Assembly (NCBI GenBank): GCA_966211215.1
Contig: CBIHNR010000049.1
Location: 1 to 30,019 of the forward strand
Direction: 5' to 3'
Source of the DNA: Desertivirga sp966211215
GTDB lineage: Bacteria > Bacteroidota > Bacteroidia > Sphingobacteriales > Sphingobacteriaceae
DNA: 30,019 bases
In this document: positions 23,240 through 30,019 of the stretch, piece after piece
Position numbering within the stretch: position 1 is the stretch's first letter
How the letters are laid out: each line of letters starts with the position of its first letter
Notes under the pieces: generated by a model
What the model was told of the DNA's origin: nothing
Databases searched by the model: none
The model's input: the letters and a program-made list of their open reading frames with translations, nothing else
Program-made: the position numbers and the translations under genes

Positions 23240-23590
23240 GTGAACGAAAAAGTTATTCGCAATATCTTCTATTATAAAAACTTCTATCTTGACTTCTTTA
23301 ATACACTGAAGCCAGAGGTTAAGAAAAAGTTCAACTGGACATTGAAATTAATAGCAACTCTTGATCGGGTTCCTGTTAAATACTTCAAATATATTGAGGG
23401 TTCTTCCGGGCTTTATGAAGTTAGGGTTGAAGTAGGCTCAGACATTTACCGTGTTTTCGGCTTTTTTGACAAAGGCCAATTAATAATATTGGTAAATGGT
23501 TTTCAAAAGAAATCTCAAAGGACGCCTAAGAATGAGTTGGAATTGGCAGAAAGATTAAAAAATGAATATTTCGATGAAAAAGATGAATAA
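23240..23590 (+). CDS. higB: HigB-like (RelE/ParE superfamily, phage Gp49-like) toxin
   Basis: About 116 residues from GTG 23240 (a TTG at 23234 overlaps the -7 box and is less likely). Family hallmarks are FKYIEGSSGLYEVRVEVGSDIYRVFGFF followed by ILVNGFQKKSQRTPKNELELA, the typical C-terminal half of HigB/Gp49 proteins, which cleave ribosome-bound mRNA. The basic KKSQRTPK segment is the usual active-site loop region. The antitoxin gene overlaps its 3' end by 8-29 bases depending on the start, and the toxin-first order is typical for HigBA. The operon has a clear promoter; autorepression by the antitoxin complex is expected from the family, although no operator palindrome stands out. Confidence 0.88.
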   Translation: MNEKVIRNIFYYKNFYLDFFNTLKPEVKKKFNWTLKLIATLDRVPVKYFKYIEGSSGLYEVRVEVGSDIYRVFGFFDKGQLIILVNGFQKKSQRTPKNELELAERLKNEYFDEKDE

Positions 23591-23879
23591 GAATATCACT
23601 TCTTTTACAGACCATTTGAATGAACAATATGGTAAGAGAGGAAGTGCGGAAAGAGAACAATTTGAAGAGGGATTTGAAGCGTTTAAGCTTGGGGCCCTAA
23701 TTCAGGAACTTCGTAAAGAAAAGGGCTTGACTCAAGAACAGTTAGCAGAAAGATGCGGAACAACTAAAACTTATATTTCGAGAATTGAAAATAATGCAAG
23801 CGACATAAGGCTTTCTACGCTTATGAGAATTATTAGAGAAGGTTTTGGTGGACACCTAAAGTTAAGCGTAGATATTTAA
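23562..23879 (+). CDS. higA: HigA-like antitoxin, XRE-family helix-turn-helix protein
   Basis: 105 residues from ATG 23562; ATG 23574 or 23583 are equally possible and would shorten the overlap with the toxin gene. The N-terminal part (about 8-45) is the toxin-binding region. An XRE/Cro-type HTH follows at about 47-95 (LGALIQELRKEKGLTQEQLAERCG, then YISRIENNASDIRLSTLMRI). It should neutralise the HigB-like toxin and repress the shared promoter at 23205-23236. The HTH is complete and the stop TAA ends at 23879. Confidence 0.9.
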   Translation: MNISMKKMNKNITSFTDHLNEQYGKRGSAEREQFEEGFEAFKLGALIQELRKEKGLTQEQLAERCGTTKTYISRIENNASDIRLSTLMRIIREGFGGHLKLSVDI

Positions 23880-23931
23880 CACGCTGTAGGGAACTCTAAA
23901 CAATCAGTTAGCGGAAGATTATAGACATTAA

Positions 23932-23960
23932 ATCCCCGCCAAAAGAACTCTGGCAGGGAT
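23932..23960 (-). terminator. Hairpin after the cytochrome gene, probable terminator of the reverse-strand operon
   Basis: Arms 23932-23941 (ATCCCCGCCA) and 23951-23960 (TGGCAGGGAT) pair with one mismatch around a 9-base loop, 27 bases beyond the cytochrome stop. The following reverse-strand bases are TTAATG, a weak T-run. It lies between convergent operons and may serve both. Confidence 0.5.
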
Positions 23961-23986
23961 CACTCAACTAACACTAATTTATAATT

Positions 23987-24436
23987 CTATTTCTGGGCCC
24001 TTGCAGCTTTTACCTGGGCAGCGGTAACAGAGCTGGCTTTATTTTGAAAGTTGTTGCGCACATAAGTAAGCACGTCAGCCACTTGCTGGTCGGTTAAATG
24101 GCTTAAAGGTGGCATCGGGTTAGAATAAATTTCGCCATCAATCTCAACATCTTTATTTAAGCCTTTTAGTACAATGTTTATCAGGCGATTTTTATCACCC
24201 AGCACATACTCGGTTTTGCTTAAAGGCGGATTTAAGCCCTGAACTCCACCGCCATCAGCCTGGTGGCAGGCAATGCAACTTTGGGAGTACACTGCTTTCC
24301 CTCGGGTGATGGATGCCAGCGCACTAACATTGGAGGAAGCCGCCTTTACCGGCGCTGCGGTTTTCTTTTTAACCTGTGCCGATCCACTAAAGGCAAAAGG
24401 AAGCATTAAAATTATTGTGGTGATTATCTTTTTCAT
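23987..24436 (-). CDS. Periplasmic c-type cytochrome
   Basis: A 149-residue protein with a signal peptide (1-21, ending SGSAQ). A single heme-c site C54-I-A-C-H58 follows a low-complexity Lys/Ala linker. M108 in SNPMPPLSHLTDQQVADVLTY is the expected distal ligand, as in class I cytochromes c. The C-terminus is an Ala/Lys-rich tail. The gene begins 5 bases after the stop of the upstream sugar dehydrogenase gene, so the two are co-transcribed. The cytochrome most likely takes electrons from that dehydrogenase in the periplasm and passes them to the respiratory chain (inference from gene pairing, which is common for PQQ enzymes). Confidence 0.92.
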   Translation of the reverse strand: MKKIITTIILMLPFAFSGSAQVKKKTAAPVKAASSNVSALASITRGKAVYSQSCIACHQADGGGVQGLNPPLSKTEYVLGDKNRLINIVLKGLNKDVEIDGEIYSNPMPPLSHLTDQQVADVLTYVRNNFQNKASSVTAAQVKAARAQK

Positions 24437-24441
24437 AAACC

Positions 24442-25719
24442 TTATTTCTTGCTATACGCTATTCTATAAATTGTACCCTTTACATCATCTGTAACATACA
24501 GAGAACCGTCTGGCGCCTGGGCAAGCCCACAGGGCCTGTGTTGAGCTTCTTTGGGAACCATAACTGCATCAAGTCCAGAAAAGCCATCTGCAAATACCTC
24601 CCAGTTTCCAGAAGGTTGCCCGTCGTTAAAAGGAACAAACACCACAAAGTATCCGGCCTGTTTCTCCGGAGATCTGTTCCATGAACCATGAAAAGCAACG
24701 AATGCTCCATTCTTATATCTTTCAGGAAACATATTGCCTGTATAAAACAGTAAGCCATTGGGCGCCATGTGCCCGGGGAAACCAACTATCGGGTCAATAT
24801 ATTCCTTGCCACCTTCTTTCTTGCCATCTCCACCATATTCAGGCGCAATGATTTTTTTCTTTTGGATGTGGTCGTAATAGATGTAGGGCCAGCCAGCATT
24901 ATCTCCCTTTTTAATCCTGTACATTACTTCCGAAGGTAGCTCGGCAGATTGCTTAGTATCATAAATTTCTGGCCAGGAAGAGTTAAGGTTATCACGGCCA
25001 TGCTGCATTACATACAAGGTATTATTTTGCTGGTTCCAGTCTAAACCCATTACATTTCTTAAGCCGGTAGCATACCGAATTCCCTGGGAATATGATTGAT
25101 TTTGTTTATCGGCCTTAAATTGCCAGATTCCTCCTGCAGAATCAAGTAATGGGCAGCCAGGTATTCCTTTGGAACGTAGCCCTCGGTCTTGTTCCTGACA
25201 TGCATTTGAATATGCCCCGATGTTTACATAAATATTGCCATCATTATCAAGCACTATGGATTTGGTTTGGTGCTGCCGTCCGGCTTTTAATCCAGTTATG
25301 ATCTTTTCAGGATTTAAAGGGTCGATGACCTCTTCTTTATCATTTAGTTTATAGCGAAAAACTTCCTGATCTGAGGATGCATATAAATAGCCATTCTTAA
25401 TTGTAATGCCCGTGCCGGCGTAATTTCCAAAAGCAGCTTGCACTTCAAACTTGCCGTCTTTGTTAGCATCCTTTAAAAAAAGAATCCCTTTCCCGTCAAC
25501 CAACCTTTGAAGCTTAACATAAATATCACCCTGTTTGGTAACTACAATATGCCTTGGTTTTCCGGTGTTTTCGGCAATCGCACTTGCTTCAAATCCAGCC
25601 GGGAGTTTTAATCCCGCGTTGATAGGCTCCTTTTTAACTCCAGGGCCTTTTTCAAAACGAAAAGAGCCTAGCATACCAGCTAAAACCAGCAGGGCAGAAG
25701 TAATAAAAGCCTTTTTCAT
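24442..25719 (-). CDS. PQQ-dependent sugar (sorbosone/glucose-type) dehydrogenase, secreted
   Basis: A 425-residue protein with an N-terminal signal or anchor segment (about 1-20). From about 38 it is a six-bladed beta-propeller of the soluble glucose/sorbosone dehydrogenase family: LPAGFEASAIAENTGKPR entry, H150 in GRQHQTKSIV, R221 in TGLRNVMGLDW (the usual PQQ-contacting Arg), QHGRDNLN, HMAPNGLLFY, FHGSWNR and the closing RPCGLAQAPDGSLYVTDD. These are the family's signature blade ends. It would oxidise an aldose or related sugar in the periplasm, passing electrons to the cytochrome encoded 5 bases downstream. The exact sugar is unknown. No PQQ biosynthesis genes are in the window. Confidence 0.88.
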   Translation of the reverse strand: MKKAFITSALLVLAGMLGSFRFEKGPGVKKEPINAGLKLPAGFEASAIAENTGKPRHIVVTKQGDIYVKLQRLVDGKGILFLKDANKDGKFEVQAAFGNYAGTGITIKNGYLYASSDQEVFRYKLNDKEEVIDPLNPEKIITGLKAGRQHQTKSIVLDNDGNIYVNIGAYSNACQEQDRGLRSKGIPGCPLLDSAGGIWQFKADKQNQSYSQGIRYATGLRNVMGLDWNQQNNTLYVMQHGRDNLNSSWPEIYDTKQSAELPSEVMYRIKKGDNAGWPYIYYDHIQKKKIIAPEYGGDGKKEGGKEYIDPIVGFPGHMAPNGLLFYTGNMFPERYKNGAFVAFHGSWNRSPEKQAGYFVVFVPFNDGQPSGNWEVFADGFSGLDAVMVPKEAQHRPCGLAQAPDGSLYVTDDVKGTIYRIAYSKK

Positions 25720-25772
25720 AAAATTGAAATGGTTTGTTTTCGGGGTTTAGCCCGCTTCTTGGTTTTCTGTTT

Positions 25773-25780
25773 CAAAGCTA
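25773..25780 (-). promoter_or_regulatory. Candidate -7 box for the dehydrogenase-cytochrome operon
   Basis: The reverse strand reads TAGCTTTG here, an exact TAnnTTTG match, placing the transcript start near 25767, about 48 bases before the ATG. No clear -33 TTTG is found at the usual distance. Confidence 0.4.
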
Positions 25781-25877
25781 GGGTTATACCGTAGTCAGGC
25801 GATACTAAGGATTAGCAAATGATTCAACTTTACTGGCTTTATGTATCTAATTATTAAGGTAATAAAGCTGATACATG

Positions 25878-25894
25878 TGCCAATTTATTTGGCA
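25878..25894. promoter_or_regulatory. Small palindrome in the divergent intergenic region, candidate operator
   Basis: TGCCAA (25878-25883) and TTGGCA (25889-25894) form a perfect inverted repeat with a 5-base spacer between the divergent dehydrogenase and lyase genes. The rest of the 331-bp gap is AT-rich with no other structure I can name. Confidence 0.35.
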
Positions 25895-26050
25895 ACTATT
25901 AGCCCTGCTAAACTTCATATTTGATTCACCAGTTATAAACATCTACCTACGGTTAAATTATTTCACTTATGCGCTTCTTTATCAGAAATAATAACGCCTG
26001 CTGTAGCTTGTTTACGCTTAATTAATTAATCATAAAACAATTATTACGTA

Positions 26051-26977
26051 ATGAAAAGACAAGAAAGACAAAAAGTCCCGAAGCCGGATTGGCTGAAGAA
26101 AATTGCTTTACTGCTTTGCTTCGGCCTGGCCATAGCTGCATGTAAGAACAGTAATGATAACCCTGCACCCAAAAACGAGCCTACATCTGCAGGTAAAGAA
26201 AGTGCCAATGTCCTGGCAGCTTCAAATTTAAGTGCAACCGCCAGCTCTGGCAGTGCTTATAATGTTATTACCAATGCAGGCTTCGGCCATGAAAACCCAG
26301 ATTGTGTGCATGGAACATTTGGCGCTCATGTAACCCAGGCAAGCGACGGCCAGTTGGGAAAGAATGTATTCGTGTTTCATAGCCATATTACTGCCGATAA
26401 TGACCGGTGTACCAATTTTGACCGGGTAAGGATGGAGATAAAGGGTAATAATAGCAATACAGAGCACACCAATGGCCAAACAGCCTATTATAGGTGGAAA
26501 TTTAAACTGGATGCCAATTTTATTGGAGGAAGTTCGTTTTGCCATATTTTTCAGATTAAGGCAAAATCCGGGGATGCCGGCGCTCCGCTAATTACCATTA
26601 CTCCACGGGCAAGCACCTTGGAAGTAATTCACGATGGCGGCGATGATGGCACCGGAACGGACCTGGGCAAATTAACATCGGTAAGTTTAACTCCTTTTAA
26701 AGGTGCATGGGTAGAGGCATATGTTAAATACAAGAGCAGTGACAATGGCTCGTTTGAAATCACTTTAAGAAGGATGAGCGACGGCGCTACACTTTTAAGC
26801 TACAGCAAAACCAGCGGCATAGATATGTGGAGAACCGGCGAGAGCCAGGTAAACAGAGGCAAATGGGGTGTTTATCGTTCCAAAAATAGTACTGGCTTAA
26901 AAGATGAGCAGGTTCGTTTTGCTGATTTCTGTGTATCAGAAAATGCCAGCAGCGAATGCCCAAGCTCTATTCAATAA
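26051..26977 (+). CDS. Secreted lipoprotein of the heparin-lyase-I-like (Polysacc_lyase, PF14099-type) family
   Basis: A 308-residue protein with an N-terminal lipoprotein signal after a 17-residue basic leader; lipobox IAAC gives C31, and the mature protein starts CKNSND. From about 70 there is a beta-jelly-roll with the family's pattern: DRVRMEIKG (124-132), GQTAYYRWKFKLD (142-154), HIFQIKA (165-171), PLITITPR (179-186), KGAWVEAYVKYK (217-228) and a final DMWRTG...RGKWGVYRS block (258-277). This layout fits a polysaccharide lyase related to heparinase I and glucuronan lyase. Four cysteines in the mature domain suggest disulfides. It lies 123 bases upstream of another lyase-like lipoprotein, same strand. 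The substrate is probably uronate-containing; the specific glycan is unknown. Confidence 0.78.
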   Translation: MKRQERQKVPKPDWLKKIALLLCFGLAIAACKNSNDNPAPKNEPTSAGKESANVLAASNLSATASSGSAYNVITNAGFGHENPDCVHGTFGAHVTQASDGQLGKNVFVFHSHITADNDRCTNFDRVRMEIKGNNSNTEHTNGQTAYYRWKFKLDANFIGGSSFCHIFQIKAKSGDAGAPLITITPRASTLEVIHDGGDDGTGTDLGKLTSVSLTPFKGAWVEAYVKYKSSDNGSFEITLRRMSDGATLLSYSKTSGIDMWRTGESQVNRGKWGVYRSKNSTGLKDEQVRFADFCVSENASSECPSSIQ

Positions 26978-27100
26978 AATTGCTTTTTGTTAATTCTGAA
27001 GCGCAGGTTAGCAGAAGGTATCACAATCAATTATTATCTATTATTAAACCCACTTGATCAAAGAGAAGGCTTTTCGATCAGGTACTAAAAAATTAATCAC

Positions 27101-27817
27101 ATGAAATTTTTAAACTTAAAATATCCTATTTTCCTACTTGCATTTAACGCATTTGCCTTTGCCAGCTGTAAAGATTCACAAGAATCGCCTGGTGGCAATT
27201 TAGTAGACTCATCGAAAAAAGATGTAGCGGTAGTAAGCGCAGCGCCAACCAGTGGCTGGACCCAAACTTCATATACTTACAGCATTCAAACTCCATGGAA
27301 TTTGCCACAATCAGACAGATACTCTTACTCTAATGGCGAACATCGTTTCTGGATCTATTCTGGCGATGCCTGCCAGTACGAAGGTTGCTCAACCGGGCCA
27401 CGTTCTGAGTTAAGGATGAACAATAACTACACTAGCGGAAAGCACCAGTTTGAAGGAGATGTTTACATAACATCGGGCTCTGCCGGCTCAGATATTATGC
27501 AGGTATTCGGCGGTGCTACAAATGCCACAGCAATAATGCTTAAAATACACTCAGCCAACGGCGGTACTATTAAAAGGTATGATAATGAAACATTAATGAC
27601 CAGCGCCTACAACAAATGGATTCATGTTAACGTGCAGCATGACGCCGATGCGGGCAAAATATATGTTTACATAAACAATGTTCTAAAAGGAACCTATAAT
27701 GACCGTGGCGATGCCACCCATTATTTCAAATGTGGGGTCTATAATATTACCGGCAGCATGTCAGAAACACGCTGGAAAAATGTTAAATACTGGAAAAACG
27801 GGCCTCTGGGGCAGTAA
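27101..27817 (+). CDS. Secreted PL7-fold (alginate_lyase2/citrate-binding-protein-like) lipoprotein
   Basis: A 238-residue protein. Lipobox FASC gives C23, and the mature protein starts CKDSQ, matching the acidic surface-export signal known in Bacteroidetes. The jelly-roll domain (about 50-233) carries GPRSELRM (R101-R105, equivalent to the PL7 RxELR motif), Q134 in IMQVFGG where PL7 enzymes have QIH (the catalytic His is Phe here), and HYFKCGVYN (207-215), equivalent to YFKAGxYN. The motif order, RYSYSNGEHRFWIYS, IMQVFGG and DRGDATHYFKCGVY strongly recall plant citrate-binding proteins of the same Pfam family; this comparison is from memory. It is therefore either a lyase with changed catalysis or a binding protein. 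It lies behind the PF14099-like gene. Confidence 0.78.
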   Translation: MKFLNLKYPIFLLAFNAFAFASCKDSQESPGGNLVDSSKKDVAVVSAAPTSGWTQTSYTYSIQTPWNLPQSDRYSYSNGEHRFWIYSGDACQYEGCSTGPRSELRMNNNYTSGKHQFEGDVYITSGSAGSDIMQVFGGATNATAIMLKIHSANGGTIKRYDNETLMTSAYNKWIHVNVQHDADAGKIYVYINNVLKGTYNDRGDATHYFKCGVYNITGSMSETRWKNVKYWKNGPLGQ

Positions 27818-27829
27818 TTTTGCTTAGTT

Positions 27830-27901
27830 CCGTTGGCTGAAGCACAACGGCAATAGATATTCCCGGATTTCATATTTATTGCCGTCAGTTTTAACTGACG
27901 G
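27830..27901. repeat. Inverted REP pair downstream of the PL7-like gene
   Basis: Hairpin CCGTTG/CAACGG (27830-27835 / 27845-27850) followed by CAATAG, and hairpin CCGTCAGTT/AACTGACGG (27882-27890 / 27893-27901) preceded by TATTG, are inverted copies of the element seen at 10811-10940. The CGGCAATA and TATTGCCG parts can also pair with each other. Confidence 0.7.
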
Positions 27902-27943
27902 TTTCCGGTAGAATTATATTATTGCTCAGTATAAGCATTTTCT

Positions 27944-27995
27944 AAGTGTCCGGCATTGCAAAAATGTCGGGCACTTTCTGCTAAAAACTTTTTTT
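27944..27995 (+). terminator. Terminator-like hairpin with G-U pairs after the lyase genes
   Basis: AAGTGTCCGGCATT (27944-27957) pairs with AATGTCGGGCACTT (27963-27976) over 14 bp, two of them G-U. It is followed by a run ending in TTTTTTT. The stem resembles the outer arms of the repeat at 2754-2806, so it may be a repeat reused as a terminator. Confidence 0.55.
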
Positions 27996-28118
27996 GCCTG
28001 GTTTTACAGCAATGCACCCTGCTAATATCACATATTAAATTGCTAATAGCACCGATGCGCCATTAAGCGGATTGTTAGATATTAGTTGTCTAAAGCACTT
28101 TTAAATTTTATTCTCTTA

Positions 28119-30019
28119 ATGCCATTAAATAAGCTATTAATAATAACCACTCTGCTTATCGGTTTTTATGGTGCCGAAGCTGGAAAAGCCCACGAAAAAA
28201 AAAGCACTATTTATCATAAAGATTGGATCGATTTTAACAAGAATGGGAAGAAAGACATATTCGAAGATCCTGCACAACCTGTTGAAAAACGAGTGAGCGA
28301 CCTCTTGTCTCAGATGACGGTTGATGAGAAAACAGCACAAACCGCAACGCTATATGGTTATGGGAGGGTTTTGAAGGATGAAATGCCAACGCCGGAATGG
28401 AAAAAATCAATCTGGAAAGACGGCATTGCCAATATCGACGAAGAATTAAACAGCGTGCCGAATAATAAAAAGGCGGCTACAACATATTCCTATCCTTTTA
28501 GTAAGCACGCCTCTGCTATTAACACTGTGCAGAAATGGTTTATTGAAGAAACCCGCTTAGGTATTCCGGTAGATTTTACCAACGAAGGCATCCATGGGCT
28601 GTGCCATGAAAAGGCTACACCCTTATGTGCACCAATTGGTATTGGAAGCACCTGGAACAAAGGTCTGGTAAGTAAGGCCGGGCACATTGTTGGCCGCGAA
28701 GCCAAAGCCTTAGGCTATACAAATGTTTACGCACCCATCCTTGATCCAGCCAGAGACCCGCGTTGGGGCAGGGTGGTAGAATGCTATGGCGAAGACCCTT
28801 TCCATATTGCAGAGTTGGGCAAGCAAATGGTACTGGGTATTCAAAGCGAGGGCGTTGCCTCTACACTAAAGCATTATGCCGTGTATAGTGTTCCCAAAGG
28901 CGGAAGAGATGGGAATGCACGTACGGATCCGCATGTGGCTCCACGGGAGATGCACCAGCTATACCTTTACCCTTTTAAAAGGGTTGTACAAGAGGCAAAA
29001 CCTTTAGGGGTAATGAGCAGCTATAACGACTGGGACGGGATTCCGGTAACCGGGAGCTATTATTTCCTGACAGAATTATTGCGAAAACAGTTCGGTTTTA
29101 ACGGGTATGTTGTGTCTGATAGTGAGGCTGTTGAATTTATCGCATCAAAACATCACGTTGCAGAAGATTTTAAAGGAGCGATTGAACAGGCAATGAATGC
29201 CGGCTTAAATGTGTGGACCAATTTTCGCCAGCCGCAAACTTTCTTAGAGCCTTTAAGGGAATTGGTAAAGGAGGGAAGAGTTTCTATGGAAACGCTGGAC
29301 CAAAGAGTTAGGGAAGTGTTGTCCGTTAAGTTCCGGCTTGGTTTATTTGACCAGCCCTTAATTAAAGAACCTGGCAATGCCGATAAAGTAGTGCACACCA
29401 AAGCCGACGATGATTTTGCATTGCAATTAAATCGCGAATCGCTTGTCCTTCTTAAAAACAAAGACAATTTCCTTCCGCTAAATAAAACGCAGGCAAAAAA
29501 GATTTTGGTAACCGGGCCTTTAGCTGCCGAAGTAGGCCATATGATAAGCAGGTATGGCCCTGGCAATAATCCATCCATTTCTATTTACGATGGAATTAAG
29601 GCTTACGAGAATAAAAACGTAAAAGTCGATTTTGTTAAAGGATGCCCGATAATAAATGACGGCTGGCCTGGTACAGAAATCATCAATACTGAACCAACTG
29701 CGGAGGAGAAAGCCGGCATTGCCGAAGCTGTTGAAAAAGCCAAACAATCTGATGTGATTATAGCCGTTGTGGGCGAGGACGAAAAACGGGTAGGAGAGAG
29801 CCTAACCAGAACAAGTTTAGATCTGCCAGGCCGGCAGGAGCAACTGTTACAAGCTTTACATGCAACTGGAAAACCTGTAATAGTTATTTTAGTAAACGGA
29901 AGGCCATTGACTATTAACTGGGCAAACCAACATGTGCCGGCAATTTTAGAAGCCTGGTTTCCGGGGCCCTCAGGAGGAAAAGCAGTAGCCGAAGCCATTT
30001 TTGGCGACTATAATCCAGG
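28119..30019 (+). CDS. Glycoside hydrolase family 3 (beta-glycosidase), secreted; 3' end outside window
   Basis: An open frame from ATG 28119 to the window end (633 residues visible; the family usually has 750-850). There is a signal peptide at 1-21 (ending GAEA). Next comes the GH3 N-terminal barrel: VSDLLSQMTVDEKTAQ, the DPARDPRWGRVVECYGEDP motif, K251-H252 in LKHYAVYS, and the nucleophile D334 in VVSDSEAVEF (SDSEA instead of the common SDWGA). Then the C-terminal domain begins (LVLLKNKDNFLPL, VVGEDEKRVGES and LDLPGRQEQLLQAL). It releases terminal beta-linked sugars, plausibly finishing oligosaccharides made by the neighbouring lyase-like proteins; the exact sugar is unknown. No promoter box is evident. 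It is the third same-strand gene after two lyase-like genes, but repeats and a terminator lie between. Confidence 0.93.
   Translation, partial: MPLNKLLIITTLLIGFYGAEAGKAHEKKSTIYHKDWIDFNKNGKKDIFEDPAQPVEKRVSDLLSQMTVDEKTAQTATLYGYGRVLKDEMPTPEWKKSIWKDGIANIDEELNSVPNNKKAATTYSYPFSKHASAINTVQKWFIEETRLGIPVDFTNEGIHGLCHEKATPLCAPIGIGSTWNKGLVSKAGHIVGREAKALGYTNVYAPILDPARDPRWGRVVECYGEDPFHIAELGKQMVLGIQSEGVASTLKHYAVYSVPKGGRDGNARTDPHVAPREMHQLYLYPFKRVVQEAKPLGVMSSYNDWDGIPVTGSYYFLTELLRKQFGFNGYVVSDSEAVEFIASKHHVAEDFKGAIEQAMNAGLNVWTNFRQPQTFLEPLRELVKEGRVSMETLDQRVREVLSVKFRLGLFDQPLIKEPGNADKVVHTKADDDFALQLNRESLVLLKNKDNFLPLNKTQAKKILVTGPLAAEVGHMISRYGPGNNPSISIYDGIKAYENKNVKVDFVKGCPIINDGWPGTEIINTEPTAEEKAGIAEAVEKAKQSDVIIAVVGEDEKRVGESLTRTSLDLPGRQEQLLQALHATGKPVIVILVNGRPLTINWANQHVPAILEAWFPGPSGGKAVAEAIFGDYNP

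Noticed and set aside
1..30019. CRISPR array, tRNA or rRNA genes
   Set aside because: No regularly spaced identical repeats and no cloverleaf or rRNA-like sequence found; the repeats present are hairpin REP-like elements.
4032..30019. A complete canonical PUL with SusC/SusD
   Set aside because: No TonB-dependent transporter or SusD-like lipoprotein is encoded; lipoproteins at 26051 and 27101 are lyase-fold proteins, and 3183-3812 (reverse) is too small and unrelated.

Overview
The window looks like a chromosomal stretch from a Bacteroidetes bacterium, most likely Sphingobacteriaceae (Pedobacter-like). The reasons are start codons mostly without Shine-Dalgarno sequences, several -7 boxes of the Bacteroidetes TAnnTTTG type, a periplasmic-propeller hybrid kinase typical of glycan sensing in this phylum, lipoproteins with a C-K-(D/N) start, and many short hairpin repeats beside a RAYT-type transposase gene. 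The taxonomic call is an inference; no rRNA or other marker is present.

Layout. 1-1189: end of cheD and a complete cheB (chemotaxis adaptation). 1331-3812: a lysine-rich small protein with a very strong terminator, a small secreted protein behind a palindromic candidate operator, about 660 bp of structured non-coding DNA, and a reverse-strand lipoprotein. 4032-12787: four consecutive same-strand genes for exported right-handed beta-helix proteins. Three are GH28-like and one is of the pectate-lyase-3 type. The last GH28-like gene ends inside the terminal repeat of a small MITE-like element, which supplies both its stop codon and its terminator. 13328-16498: a CPBP membrane protease, a tandem GNAT acetyltransferase and a secreted DinB-like protein, separated by hairpin repeats. 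17061-21326: a 1421-residue hybrid histidine kinase with propeller sensor and two receivers but no DNA-binding output domain. 21629-22227: a frameshifted RAYT (REP-associated Y1 transposase) gene between two identical 27-bp hairpin repeats. 22520-23879: a VOC-fold protein and a HigBA-type toxin-antitoxin pair. 23987-25719 (reverse): a PQQ-type sugar dehydrogenase followed 5 bases later by a c-type cytochrome. 26051-30019: two secreted jelly-roll lyase-like lipoproteins and a GH3 glycosidase that runs off the end of the window.

How the parts may work together (inference). The four beta-helix proteins, two jelly-roll lyase-like lipoproteins and the GH3 enzyme look like a dispersed kit for attacking an acidic, probably plant-type polysaccharide. 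The hybrid kinase is a plausible sensor and the dehydrogenase-cytochrome pair a plausible periplasmic oxidation route for released sugars. No SusC/SusD pair, sigma/anti-sigma pair or sulfatase is present, so this is not a complete canonical PUL. The GH28-like proteins keep the three catalytic aspartates but lack the conserved His and Arg, and the PL7-like protein lacks the usual catalytic His, so their substrates cannot be read from family membership. The mobile fraction (RAYT plus several REP-like families plus a MITE-like element) is the other distinctive theme.
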